Below, piece by piece: positions 45,909-52,946 of a stretch of DNA of 64,000 nucleotides (its first letter is position 1; each line of letters starts with the position of its first letter). The stretch covers positions 84,501 to 148,500 of the forward strand of contig CAJNDS010002473.1 in NCBI GenBank assembly GCA_905221605.1. The letters are read 5' to 3'. The notes under the pieces were generated by a model that was not told the DNA's origin, did no database searches, and saw only the letters and a program-made list of their open reading frames with translations. The stretch is from Symbiodinium natans (taxonomy: Eukaryota > Sar > Dinophyceae > Suessiales > Symbiodiniaceae). Position numbers and translations under genes: made by a program.

Positions 45909-46760
45909 ACCCTAAACCCTAAACCCTAAACCCTAAACCCTAAACCCTTCCTTAAAAAGCTGAGGTTTTTCCTGGGCGGTGGAGGGAGGCTCTAGCAATC
46001 CTCGGGCTGATGCCATCGGCGGAGGTGCCGAGTTGTGGCTAGGGTTTAGGGTTTAGGGTTTAGGGTTTAAGGTTTAGGGTTTAGGGTTTAGGGTTTAGGG
46101 TTTAAGGTTTAGGGTTTAGGGTTTAGGGTTTAAGGTTTGGGGTTTAGGGTTTAGGGTTTAGGGTGTAGAGAAATTATCAAAGTTTTTGCAGCTGCTAAAC
46201 TTCTACACCATGAAATCCCCCCCCCCCCCCATTCAAAAAAACATGCCAACTGATGAGTCCAAGGGCCGTTTAGTTCTTTCAGGGCTCTTAGGGTTTAAAT
46301 TTGAGGGTTTAGGGTTTAGGGTTTAGGGTTTAGGGTTTAGGGTTTAGGGTTTAGGGTTTAGGGTTTAGGGTTTAGGGTTTAGGGTTTAGCTTTCAGGGCT
46401 CAGGGTTTTGTTCTGCAGGTTTCGCGTGGTAAAGCCTCTTCAGACCATCAAGACCCTGAACTCCTCCCTAACCCCCCCGGCCCCCCGCTCCCACCCCCCC
46501 CCCCCCCCCGAACCCCATGCCCCGATAGCCGATGCCCTCACTTGCGGCTTCAGGGTTTCGTGGCTTAGGGTGCAGGGTTTCGAGTTTAGGGGTCTGGGAG
46601 GCTGTTGTTGGATTGCGGGCTGAAGGTTTATAGGATACCCTAAACCATAAACCCTAAACCCTAAACCCTAAGCCCTATAAACCCTTAGACAGAGAGGTCC
46701 AGCCAAACCTGGTCTCCTACTCTGACGCGCTCGTGGTGACCTCGCGGGGCGTCGCCGCAG
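25284..46760 (+). CDS. pentatricopeptide-repeat (PPR) protein, about 30 half-repeat exons
   Basis: Split gene for a PPR protein. Such proteins are alpha-solenoids that bind RNA, usually in plastids or mitochondria, with one repeat per base. The exons, taken in order, regenerate the 35-residue repeat in correct register: N(A/S)AIS-A-C-E-K-x-G-x-W, then W-x-x-A-L-x-L-L-x-x-M, then 12 residues to the next N. Clear examples are SACEKAG+EWQQALSLLSSL, NAGISAC+EKCGQWQQAILLL and NVAISAS+EKADLWQLSVSLL. Introns fall about twice per repeat and use mainly GA or GC donors. Register is lost at 28074-29000 and 40341-41211, and a B half is missing where the 2-kb palindrome sits (41916-44484). The gene is therefore either incomplete, alternatively spliced or degraded there. 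The true start and end are not identified. Confidence 0.8.
26361..26400 (+). CDS. PPR exon, B half
   Basis: Reads LQALRMVSEMRAK. GC donor (GCGAAG|GCCGCA). Joins 26781 with exactly 12 residues between M and the next S/N position. Confidence 0.65.
26781..26828 (+). CDS. PPR exon, A half (5' part duplicated)
   Basis: ATTCAG acceptor, EVRCDVITFSSLLSSC, GA donor (TGT|GAAGCT). The acceptor and first 38 bases recur at 27829-27877. Confidence 0.7.
27503..27546 (+). CDS. PPR exon, B half
   Basis: TAAG acceptor, ERASQWESALLVFKW, GA donor (AAGTG|GATGCT). Joins 28007 to restore KWM-SESGVQPNV. Confidence 0.65.
28007..28073 (+). CDS. PPR exon, A half
   Basis: CCCAG acceptor, MSESGVQPNVAARTHLCCGF. Spacing from M to the N position is 12, as in the canon. 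The donor is not resolved. Confidence 0.55.
28462..28510 (+). CDS. possible PPR exon, B half
   Basis: ACGAAG acceptor, IEWDANLIAECTSLFTR. It has W and helix-B character and fills the slot between 28007 and 29001, but the splice phase does not close cleanly. Confidence 0.35.
28511..28985 (+). repeat. CTTTAGGG octamer array
   Basis: Over 400 bases of GGGCTTTA units with GGGGCTTTA interruptions. A telomere-like variant expanded as its own array, inside a PPR intron. Confidence 0.85.
29001..29085 (+). CDS. PPR exon, A and B halves
   Basis: TTTCAG acceptor, REVTYSAAIAALEKSGHW then TAALEFMAS. No intron between the halves. GA donor (TCTCG|GATCCT). Confidence 0.7.
29818..30020 (-). repeat. longest near-perfect telomeric tract
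   Basis: About 28 CCCTAAA units with one CCCATAAA-like error, inside PPR intron 29086-30362. Confidence 0.95.
30363..30427 (+). CDS. PPR exon, A half
   Basis: GGAG acceptor, STRIEPNTITYNSSMSACEK then A. GC donor (GCAG|GCGGGC). Joins 31418 to give SACEKAG-EWQQALSLL, a perfect register. Confidence 0.75.
30641..30753. mobile_element. MITE-like family F copy
   Basis: CTTGGTAGCCCAGTGG ... TACTGGGCTACCAAG. Sister copies at 53757-53839 and 59596-59709 share these ends. Confidence 0.75.
31418..31458 (+). CDS. PPR exon, B half
   Basis: GAAAG acceptor, EWQQALSLLSSLQ, GA donor (CTGCAA|GACCCT). Confidence 0.75.
31558..31606 (+). repeat. poly-C followed by poly-A
   Basis: A C run of about 31 passing into an A run of about 18. 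The same C-then-A arrangement recurs at 11900, 15546 and, shorter, at 22417-22440. Confidence 0.95.
31977..32085 (+). mobile_element. 109-bp foldback MITE family A, copy 2
   Basis: Ends CCCTAAGGGTCC/GGACCCTTAGGG, flanked by TAT on both sides (3-bp target duplication). Confidence 0.85.
32106..32251. mobile_element. foldback element family K
   Basis: GTACTTGGAGGTTCATGG ... CCATGAACCTCCAAGTAA. A divergent relative at 55023-55193. Confidence 0.7.
32307..32362 (+). CDS. PPR exon, A half
   Basis: GTGAG acceptor, EDHLEAQVISFSAAVSAC, GA donor (TGCGA|GAGTCT). Joins 33444 to give SAC-EKGAQWQRALYLL. Confidence 0.75.
32403..32516 (+). repeat. four tandem 28-bp units from family E end
   Basis: CTATTCGCTTAAGAACCCC plus AAAAGAAT, repeated four times with point changes. 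Derived from the terminus of the family E element. Confidence 0.85.
33102..33208. mobile_element. MITE-like family B copy
   Basis: GGGATGTTCCCCCTTATACT ... AGTATAAGGGGGGGACAT. TCATCAG flanks it on both sides (33093-33099, 33211-33217). Others at 56340-56394 and 58281-58377. Confidence 0.65.
33444..33503 (+). CDS. PPR exon, B half
   Basis: TTCAG acceptor, KGAQWQRALYLLASMPEQS, GA donor (AGCTT|GACCTT). Confidence 0.75.
33570..33692. repeat. head-to-head telomere-like junction
   Basis: A CTTAGGG array runs directly into a CCCTAAA array at GGGCCC (33628-33633) with no spacer. Confidence 0.9.
34468..34510 (+). CDS. PPR exon, A half
   Basis: CCAAG acceptor, RQDVICFNAGISAC, GA donor (TGC|GAGCCT). 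Joins 35125 to give ISAC-EKCGQW. Confidence 0.75.
35125..35197 (+). CDS. PPR exon, B half
   Basis: CTGCAG acceptor, EKCGQWQQAILLLRSLHGAA then ILPT, GC donor (CACAG|GCCGTT). Confidence 0.75.
35713..35764 (+). CDS. PPR exon, A half
   Basis: TTGCAG acceptor, VNSFNAAVGACARADEW, GC donor (TGGCA|GCATCT). Joins 36342 to give EWQHALALLAEI. Confidence 0.75.
36342..36372 (+). CDS. PPR exon, B half
   Basis: TCTAG acceptor, HALALLAEIE, GA donor (ATCGAA|GAGCCT). Confidence 0.65.
36731..36788 (+). CDS. PPR exon, A half
   Basis: CCAAG acceptor, ESRKRPTAYSYGSAIASCV. The donor is GA at 36789 (one residue short of canon) or GC further downstream. Confidence 0.7.
37071..37174. mobile_element. MITE-like family D copy with telomeric repeats in left arm
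   Basis: Ends GGGTGGTTGT/ACAACCACCC. Compared with the copy at 63310-63413, the left interior is replaced by CCCTAAA units. Confidence 0.7.
37284..37370 (+). CDS. PPR exon, B half, 5' end duplicated
   Basis: AAAAAG acceptor, GRWTVALSLLRQAAAAAAVD then AVAVAAAQ, GC donor (GCAGG|GCGGCT). The acceptor plus first 20 bases also occur 80 bp upstream (37201-37223) beyond a telomeric tract. Confidence 0.7.
37900..37972 (+). repeat. 20-bp tandem repeat
   Basis: Three to four units of CGTGGGCAATGGCCATTTTT with small changes, followed by CCCTAAG units. Confidence 0.85.
38076..38128 (+). CDS. PPR exon, A/B junction
   Basis: GTCAG acceptor, ALVAAGRWRMALELLVR, GA donor (GTGCGC|GACGGG). Confidence 0.7.
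38194..38295 (+). mobile_element. MITE-like family C, copy 3
   Basis: GGGGTCGGAATAGTTACTAA ... CTATAACAACCCCCAAAACC ... AAGGCCCC. Lies in the PPR intron 38129-38908. Confidence 0.65.
38753..38861 (+). mobile_element. 109-bp foldback MITE family A, copy 3
   Basis: Same ends, flanked by TTA on both sides. Confidence 0.85.
38909..38966 (+). CDS. PPR exon, A half
   Basis: CTGAG acceptor, LPALSLSPTVSNFNVAISA, GC donor (GCGCAA|GCCGCT). Joins 39475 to give ISAS-EKADLW. Confidence 0.75.
39475..39554 (+). CDS. PPR exon, B half
   Basis: GTCAG acceptor, EKADLWQLSVSLLAAMASWR then LPCSLE, GA donor (CTCGAG|GAGCGA). Confidence 0.75.
39954..40000 (+). CDS. PPR exon, A half
   Basis: GGCAG acceptor, GCNAAISSCERDGQW, GC donor (TGGGC|GCCTGG). 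Confidence 0.75.
40286..40340 (+). CDS. PPR exon, probable B half
   Basis: TTCAG acceptor, ALHGLVYTITPDPTRRTF. One residue short of the canonical W-to-A spacing. The next A half was not found, so this exon is less sure. Confidence 0.4.
40516..40722. mobile_element. MITE-like family B copy with duplicated half around telomeric tract
   Basis: A full element to 40612, a CCCTAAA tract 40613-40672, then a second 3' half (CTATTACAATCCCC ... GAACATCCC) to about 40720. Confidence 0.65.
40925..41195 (-). repeat. 9-bp array CCCTATAAA/CCCTATGAA
   Basis: About 30 units. Because 9 is divisible by 3 it gives long open frames (NPINPMNP and GFIGFTGF), which are artefacts of the repeat. Confidence 0.9.
41212..41285 (+). 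CDS. PPR exon, B half with next A start
   Basis: CCACAG acceptor, PQEVASFLLAGLPQRKLLPD then VLL. Donor GT is in the first telomeric unit (CTCG|GTTTAGGG). Confidence 0.6.
41597..41650 (+). CDS. possible PPR exon
   Basis: Reads NSSALSSAATRSPARWPES. Resembles N..AxSA....W.E.A, but the N-to-W spacing is three too long and there is no clear acceptor. Confidence 0.35.
41856..41915 (+). CDS. possible PPR exon, A half
   Basis: CACAG acceptor, SATCSPRISYTSMLTVPRL, matching P.ISYT..L of an A half. Its B-half partner is absent before the next A half at 44485. Confidence 0.45.
42060..43820. mobile_element. large inverted repeat (foldback element) with repeated 12-bp motif
   Basis: The inner arms 42901-42930 and 42986-43015 are exact reverse complements around a 55-bp spacer. 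Similarity continues outward to about 42060 and 43820, becoming more diverged. The motif CTAACATGGAAC (or AACATAGAAC) recurs about every 30-80 bp in both orientations. No telomeric repeats inside. Open frames present in both arms (for example GINFPEVHTYECGLLAAKQ) are mirrored and not assigned. Confidence 0.75.
43817..43907 (+). repeat. 43-bp tandem pair carrying CTAACATGGAAC
   Basis: GGGCCCTCCCAGGGGCAGGC plus TGACTAACATGGAACACGCT occurs at 43817-43859 and 43865-43907. Confidence 0.9.
44150..44480. mobile_element. foldback-like element with telomeric insertion
   Basis: AAGCTTCCCTTGGGGACCAA near the left end and TTTGGTCCCCGAGG ... AGGGAAGCT at the right are inverted. A short CCCTAAA tract interrupts it at 44391-44418. 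Confidence 0.55.
44485..44517 (+). CDS. PPR exon, A half
   Basis: CCAG acceptor, PEINSYRVPIR, then GT donor (CGG|GTTTTGGGG) at the edge of a telomeric tract. Joins 44809 to give VPIR-VCAAAGRW. Confidence 0.65.
44809..44865 (+). CDS. PPR exon, B half
   Basis: ACCAG acceptor, VCAAAGRWREAVQFWQSMQ, GC donor (ATGCAG|GCGTTA). Confidence 0.75.
45257..45310 (+). CDS. PPR exon, A half
   Basis: GGGAG acceptor, VQRIRANLLAFNACLAAF, GT donor (TTC|GTGGGG). Spacing to W in the next exon is exactly canonical. Confidence 0.7.
45332..45465 (+). repeat. telomeric tract
   Basis: About 19 perfect TTTAGGG units inside PPR intron 45311-45964. An opposite-orientation tract lies at 45528-45610. Confidence 0.95.
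45965..46030 (+). CDS. PPR exon, B half
   Basis: CTGAG acceptor, VFPGRWREALAILGLMPSAE then VP. The donor is not resolved. Confidence 0.7.
46703..46760 (+). CDS. PPR exon, A half
   Basis: GTCCAG acceptor, PNLVSYSDALVVTSRG. The following B half is unclear: at 47660-47735 TGGCAGCAG and GCGTTGTCCCTCTTA lie in different frames. Confidence 0.6.
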
Positions 46761-47970
46761 GACCCGCATGTTCGACGGGGCTGGGGCCCTCCCACGTTTT
46801 AGGGTTTAGGGTTAAGGGCTTAGGGTTTAGGGTTAGTAGGGTTAGTAGGGTTTAGGGTTTGGGGGGCCTCCTCCCCCACCTTCTTCAAAGGATTCTGAGT
46901 GGGGTCTTGTGCTTCAATTATACAAGGCATAGAAGGGGCACACAAAGGTTCCCAGTAAAGATTACTCTTATTGTGACATTCCCTTAATGGCCCTAAGAAC
47001 GTTTGTCAGATGGAAGGCCAAGCTAGTGTTGATTTCTATTGCTTTTTGCTTACATCAGAACAGATCAGTAATCACCATCATATGCATCCGCTTTGCCTCC
47101 CAACCTGTCCTATTTACTTTGGACCCGTTAGCCCATACAACTGTCAAGATGGCATCTCAATACCTTCCAACCCTTCCTACTGGTTCCTTCAATCCCCCTA
47201 CACCCTACTTCAAGGGAGTTCTGTAAGGTTCCTAATTCCCTCAGTTCCCTACTAAGAATCGGCATAAACCCTAAACCCTAAACCCTAAACCCTAAACCCT
47301 AAACCCTAAACCCTAAACCCTAAACCCTAAACCCTAAACCCTAAACCCTAAACCCTAAACCCTAAACCCTAAACCTCGTGGGTTGTAGGGTTTCGGGATT
47401 GAGCTTCCCGAGCCCGGAACCAGAAGCTGACGAAGCCTGGATGTAAGATTGAGTGCTTGTGTAGTTTTCAGGACATACCGAAACCCTAATTAACCCGAAA
47501 CCTTGAAGGGTTTGGGATGTGTTTCCGTGCGTTTAGTGTCAAGGCGGTCTTAGACGCAGGTAAGGGGCTTAAACGGTACTTGGGCTTGTGTTGTAAAGTC
47601 TTCCTGAAGTCTAGGGTTTAGGGCTTAGCCTAACTAAACCCTACAAAATTCGACCCCGTAGGAGCTTCACGCGTTCTTCTTGCAACCTGGCAGCAGCAAC
47701 GCCGGCGTTGTCCCTCTTATGTCCTGATGACCTCGTGCTTGTGTTGGGGGACTTTTTCCCGAGCTATACGCAGGCAATTGAAAGACCTGCCTTTTCTGAT
47801 GCCCTAAACTATATGCAAGCAGCTATACGCGAGAACCCCGTCAAGAAGGACCGGAAATTCCCAAACCTGAAGCCCGGTCCTCGTTCACTAGGGATGTGCG
47901 CCTGAGCCCTACCACGAGTTCTAGAGTGTTGGCCGGGATTTCTGTCGGTGTGCTTGGTTTAGGATGTCTG
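46761..47970 (+). other. non-coding or unresolved stretch
   Basis: TTTAGGG variants to 46865. A unique AT-richer segment (46900-47260) is open in two frames but matches nothing. A CCCTAAA tract lies at 47267-47375. A possible frame-broken PPR B half lies at 47660-47735. Confidence 0.5.
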
Positions 47971-47973
47971 TAG

Positions 47974-48030
47974 GCCGCGGCCGCAGTCACAAAGGACCCA
48001 AAGTTTAAGTTGCTGAATTGGGATCCCGAT
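47974..48030 (+). CDS. exon, unrecognised gene
   Basis: CTGTAG acceptor, AAAAVTKDPKFKLLNWDPD, phase 0 at both ends and followed by a canonical GTGAGT donor. Not PPR-like. No family recognised. Confidence 0.5.
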
Positions 48031-48605
48031 GTGAGTGCACAAAAAGGAGGATTCAGAGAAAGTGTGAGCATTGACCAGCCAAACCCTAAACCCTGAACCC
48101 TGAACCCCCTCCGAATCCCCAGAAATATTCACCCACACACATGCAGACTCAATTCCCAACCCTCCCACCCACAAACCCAAACCCCAAGCCCCCCGAAAAA
48201 TACTCCTGAACCCTAAACCTTAAACCCTAAACCCTAACCCCGCGAAAGGCCACTGCACCTGAAACAAACCTAAACCCTAAACCCTAAACCCTCAACCGAA
48301 GCCCAAAGAACTAAACCCTAAACTTCTGCTCGAAGGCTTCAAGAAGTTTTAGGGTTTAGGGTTTAGGGTTCAGGGTGTCTCTAAATCTAAGCCACCTAGC
48401 CCCCCCCCCCCCCCCCCGAAACCTCTTAAACCCCTAAACCCTTAGGGCCTGCGGAGCCCTAACACCCTAAACCCTCAACCCTGAACCCTAAACCCTAAAC
48501 CCTAGCCCTAAACCCTAAACCCTAAGTCCTAAACCCTAAACCCTAAACCCTAACCCTAAACCCTGAACCCTGAACCCTCAAGTCTCCCCCCAAAAAATCT
48601 TCAAG

Positions 48606-48668
48606 CAGCATCAGGAGACTCTGGAGAAGCAGCTGCTGTTGCAGCTGCGGATGAGTGAGCTGGAGTAG
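48606..48668 (+). CDS. terminal exon with TAG stop, coiled-coil-like
   Basis: TCAAG acceptor, QHQETLEKQLLLQLRMSELE then stop TAG at 48666-48668. The heptad-like Leu/Glu pattern suggests a short coiled coil. It probably ends the gene that contains the exon at 47974. Confidence 0.45.
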   Translation, partial: QHQETLEKQLLLQLRMSELE

Positions 48669-48834
48669 GGGAGCTTCGGGTTTAGGTTTAGGGTTTAGTG
48701 TTTAGGGTTTAGGGTTTGGGATCTAACAAGGTGTGGAAAAGTTTTAGGGCTAAGGGTTGAGGGTTCAGGGTTTAGGGTTTAGGGTTTAGGGCTAGAGCAT
48801 AAACCCTAACCCCAAAGGCTCGCAGGGGCAGAGC

Positions 48835-48895
48835 CTGGCTGGTCCTGCGGAGCGATGGCGGAGGGATCGAAAAGAAGAAGGCGACGCTATCCACA
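48835..48895 (+). CDS. candidate exon, frame ambiguous
   Basis: CGCAG acceptor. Three frames are open; the best reads GRAWLVLRSDGGGIEKKKAT. One frame contains ATG followed by AEGSKRRRRR. Confidence 0.25.
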
Positions 48896-48961
48896 GGGGT
48901 CTATAGGGTTCGGGGAGGGTTTAAGGGCTAGGGTTTAGGGTTTAGAGTGCAGGGTCTTTAC

Positions 48962-49075
48962 TCTGTGGTGCTTTACTGTAACTTTAGATCCGTAGCCTTT
49001 TTGGACTTATTGGGTTTCTGAAGGCAGCTAAAAAAATTTAATGTACAGCTACCCTCCTAAGTGCAGCCAAGTTTA
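48962..49075 (+). repeat. dispersed repeat family I, copy 1
   Basis: Shares TTACTGTAACTTTAGATC ... TTGGGTTTCTGAA ... CACCCTCCTAAGTGCAGCC-type sequence with 54868-54985. Contains CCGTAGCCTTTTTGG. Confidence 0.7.
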
Positions 49076-49239
49076 GAGCCCATGTAGACTATAGACTTTG
49101 GGTGTATGGACCTTGGGGCCTTGCGGTGTTTGTAAGATCCTATGTTACTTGGAGTAAGAGGGTTTAGGGTGTAGGGTTTGGGGTTTAGGGTTTAGGGTTT
49201 AGGGTTTAGGGTTTAGGGTTTAGTGTTGAAGCAACCGAT

Positions 49240-49300
49240 ATGGCGTTAAAGAGAATTAGAGCAGAATATGGGGATCTCACGCTTCGGAAGACAACGCTAG
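49240..49300 (+). CDS. possible first exon, starts MALKRI
   Basis: ATG at 49240, then ALKRIRAEYGDLTLRKTTL, and a GT donor (CGCTAG|GTAATA). The opening resembles the N-terminal helix of E2 ubiquitin-conjugating enzymes (MALKRIxxEL.DL), but no later E2 exon (HPN, active-site Cys) was found, so the family is not claimed. Confidence 0.3.
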
Positions 49301-49496
49301 GTAATACAGGTGCCTTGAGAATTCGAACAGGGCTTTTTTGGCGTGGTTATCGGGGTTTAGGGTTTAGGGTTTAGGGTTTAGGGTTTAGGGTTTAGGGTGT
49401 AGGGACCGTAAGGGAATACTGGTAGTCATCATTCCGACCCTTGTCTTACACCTGTGTAACCTGTTGGTTTCTGGGCTCCCGGTCCGGCAAATACAG

Positions 49497-49548
49497 GCTG
49501 AGGGAGCTAGGGATTCTGAGCAGAATGTTCCAGGCCCTGAGGTGAAAG
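49497..49548 (+). CDS. candidate exon, unrecognised
   Basis: ATACAG acceptor, AEGARDSEQNVPGPEVK, GT donor (AAAG|GTGAAG). Hydrophilic. Confidence 0.4.
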
Positions 49549-49965
49549 GTGAAGCCTGAAATCCCGGTTTAGGATTTAGGGTTTAGGGTTTAGGGTTTAG
49601 GGTTTAGGATTCAGGGTTTAGGGTTTAGGACTTAGGACTTATAGGACTTAGGATTGTAGCCTTGTTGAACTTACTAAGCCCCATTAAGCCCATGAGCCCT
49701 ATTCATCCCAAACCCTGAAGCAAGCTCCGCTGAACCATCTTTAGGGGTTTAGGTTTGGGTGTTCAGGTGTTAGCGTAACCCTAAATGGAGGCGTTAAGGT
49801 TTTAGAGCTTTGTAGTCCTGAAATCCTGAAGCCCCCAACCGCAGCTGGAGAACACAAAATGCAATCATGCCTACACCCTATAAGCTCTCGAAACCCTAAA
49901 CCAAAAACCCTAAACCCCAAACCCTAAACCCTAAACCCTAAACCCCAGTCCCTGGCGCATTGCAG

Positions 49966-50028
49966 CCCGAGGTCGATCGTGGAGCCTTTCGTCGGATGCT
50001 CAGAGTCTTCAGGAACGTGCCCCCTCAG
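49966..50028 (+). CDS. candidate exon, unrecognised
   Basis: TTGCAG acceptor, PEVDRGAFRRMLRVFRNVPP then Q, phase 0 at both ends. Basic amphipathic helix. Confidence 0.45.
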
Positions 50029-50527
50029 GGAGGTTTCATGGGGAATTGAGGACTTGTAGCCCTAAAGCCTAAACCCTAAACCCTAAGCATCCCTAAACCC
50101 TAAACCCTACATCCTAGCACTCAAGACCCTATAAACCCTAAACGGCTTGAGTAGGGCTTCCCTTCATTTGGGAACTTGGGTGCAAAGGATAGGAGGATGT
50201 AGAAGGACCCTGAACTCTCAACCCGAGACCCGAGTCTCTTTTTTTTTGGGGTGGTCGCCCTAAGGTGTCAGGCCCTGCATGATAGTCCAAATTCTTCATA
50301 GCCTGAACCCAAAACCCTAAACCCTAAACCCTAAGCAAAGAAACACACATTCGCCATGTTAGGGCTTGAAGGTTCGAGGTCCTATGGGACAAGCAGCAGA
50401 CGATTCTCTCACTTGCAGGTTCCCGAAGTAGGGTTTAGGGTTTAGGGTTTAGGGTTTAGGGTTTAGGGCTTAGGGTTTAGGGCTAAGCGAACCCCAAGCT
50501 CTAAACCCAAAGCCCTAGAACACTCAG

Positions 50528-50640
50528 CCTCGGAGTACCTGGAGCCTTTTTCACATCGTGACATATCTTGACCACATTCATGCTGCACCTTCCCCCTTTC
50601 TAGCACGGAAGAGAGCTTTCTCAGGGTTGAAGCCGCAGTC
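50528..50640 (+). CDS. candidate exon, unrecognised
   Basis: ACTCAG acceptor, RSTWSLFHIVTYLDHIHAAP then SPFLARKRAFSG. Long and open. No family recognised. Confidence 0.35.
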
Positions 50641-51642
50641 TTTTGTAGGGTGGCCAGGTTTCGGCTTTTTTGGTCGTCAGGGGGTTGATAAGGGCACCCA
50701 ACCCCTAAACCCATCTATCTTCGGATTGCGGGGTCTCGGGTTTAGCGTGAAGAGTTCTGGGTTTCAAGGTTTTGCTTCTGCCTTGCTTGAACTAGAAGGG
50801 TGCGATAGGGTTTAGGCTTCAGGCTTGAGGGCTTTCTGGCATTCTTGGCTTTAGCCGCAGCATCGCTATTGCTCTGCTGCATGCTTTGCCCTAAACCCTA
50901 AACCCTAAACCCTAAACCCTAAACCCTAAACCCTAAACCCTAAACCCTAAACCCTAGACCCTAAACCCTAAACCCTAAACCCTAATCCCTAAACGCTTTG
51001 CAAGCCTGGTAGCCAAGCAACCCTAAGCCTTAAATCGTAAACCTTAAAACCCTAACCCTGAACCTTAAGACCCTACACCCTACACCCCAAACCCTGAACC
51101 TCATGAACCCTAAACCCTCAGACCCGAAAGCCCTCATCACTAAACAGTAGTAATTACATAGTACAGTAAGCCCTAAACCCTAGACTAAACCCTAAACCCT
51201 AAACCCTAAACCCTAAACCCTAAACCCTAACCCCCTTAACCCTAAACCCCTAATTACCCTTAAACCCTTAACCCCCAATATCGTCAGCTGTCTTGCGAAG
51301 AACTCGGGCGCCCTCTAGTTGGGTTTGGGGTTTGGGGTTTGGGGTTTGGGGTTTAGGTTTAGGGTTTAGGGTTTAGGGTTGAAACCGCCAGCCTCCAATG
51401 TCGGACCCACTCGGATTTTTCGACCTCCGCGGGGCGACGTGGTGCCCCGGCAGCCGTGCGTGGGACCCACTGGGTTTTGGAGTACTATACTTGAATACTT
51501 TTTTCCGTGCCGGGTTCCTATTATAGCTACCTATACCTTAAAAAGTATAGACTTTTTTTCTAGAGTCTACTCCAAGGTAGGGGGATTGGGGCGTGCACAT
51601 TGGCAGGTTGATCCAGATCTTGGGGGCCGAATGAAGAAAAAA

Positions 51643-51770
51643 AGGTTGGGGCCTGAATAATGAGAATAGGGTTTTGGGGGTGATTATAGTAGAATTAGAA
51701 AAGGGCACGGTTTAGGGTTTAGGGTTTAGGGTTTAGGGTTTAGGGTTTTACTAGGAATTATTCCGACCCT
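51643..51770 (-). mobile_element. MITE-like family C, copy interrupted by telomeric repeats
   Basis: Inverted copy (GGGCCTGAATAATGAG ... GATTATAGTAGAATT ... GGAATTATTCCGACCC) with a TTTAGGG tract at about 51709-51747 in its middle. The copy at about 49340-49445 is similarly broken. Confidence 0.6.
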
Positions 51771-52471
51771 TGATGAGTATTCTGCTATAGGAAACCCTAT
51801 ATACCCTCTAAGCCTCTAGTTCGTGCTAGATCAGCCCACTCCCTGCTTCGCACGCGCGCGCGAGTAGCTGCCCAAGACGTTCTTCAAGGTTTCCTACTAT
51901 CCCACACGCGCAGACGCATCCAAAAACTGCCACAAGCCCTAAACCCTAACCCCTACACCCCAAATTCTACACACCCAGCCCCAAGCCCTAACGACAACCC
52001 CCTCCCCCCCCCCTTCCCCCCAACGGCATCCCCCAGCCCGGATCTAGAAGCCCTAAGTTCAGGGTTTAGGCTAAAACCCTAAACCCTAAACCCTAAACCC
52101 TAAACCCTAAACCCTAACCCCTAACCCCTAAGCCCTAAGCCCTAGGCCCTAAGCCCTAAGCCCTAAACCCCTAAACTCAAACCCTTATCCCTAAACGCCA
52201 GGCTTCAAGCAAGGGAGGCCCCCTAGTTTTCTTGGCAACCCATGGTTTCAGGGGTTAGGGTTGAGGGTTTAGGGAGGATTCAACATGTGTCTTGAGTTTG
52301 TAGCTTCGGCTTTCGTCTACCGGTTAAAGGTTAGGCACCGTCGCATCAAAAGGCCTCGAAGATTTCGTTCTCTGTGTCTCTGCATCTCTGTTATCTCTTT
52401 CGCTCTCTCTCTCTCTCTCTCCCTTTGCGTCTGCGCGTGAGATTGTTGTGAGGAGTGGATGTGTTTTATAG

Positions 52472-52606
52472 TTGGCCGACAAAGCTAACAAAGCTAGCCA
52501 CATCATCAAGCACACGGTTGTGGAACTCTCTGGTATGCAGCCGTTCCAGGCAGATCTCGAATCTGGGAAAGAAGAAGAGATGGACAGAGACTTCCGGCCG
52601 CATTGA
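52472..52606 (+). CDS. terminal exon with TGA stop, unrecognised
   Basis: TTTATAG acceptor, 44 codons beginning LADKANKASHIIKHTVVELS and ending KEEEMDRDFRPH, then TGA at 52604-52606. No telomeric sequence within it. The most convincing gene end in the window. Product unknown. Confidence 0.5.
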   Translation: MADKANKASHIIKHTVVELSGMQPFQADLESGKEEEMDRDFRPH

Positions 52607-52614
52607 GAACTTGG

Positions 52615-52845
52615 GGGCACTTCTTTGTCATAGTTGGGAAACAATTTTACTACTTAAGAGCCTATAAGGAATAAGAGTTCAAATTTTGAATAGTATCCCA
52701 ACCAAGAACTAGACTTGTGTTTTTCTCATGCCATTCTTCAAGAGTGCAAGTGTTGGGAAAAACAGTTTTTAATATTATCCCAACCAAGAACTAGACTTGT
52801 GTTTTTCTCATGCCATTCTTCAAGAGTGCAAGTGCTGGATTGGGC
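52615..52845 (+). repeat. dispersed repeat family J with internal direct duplication
   Basis: A segment beginning ATCCCAACCAAGAACTAG (about 75 bp) is repeated almost perfectly at 52693 and 52768. Diverged relatives at 53020-53135 and 62790-62890. Confidence 0.75.
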
Positions 52846-52946
52846 TTATATACGTACGCTTTGTTCAGAGACAGGGGGGTTTAGGGTTTAGGGTTTAGAG
52901 TTTAGGGTTTAGGGTGTATGGGAGAACTTTCGCAAAGTAGTCCTGA

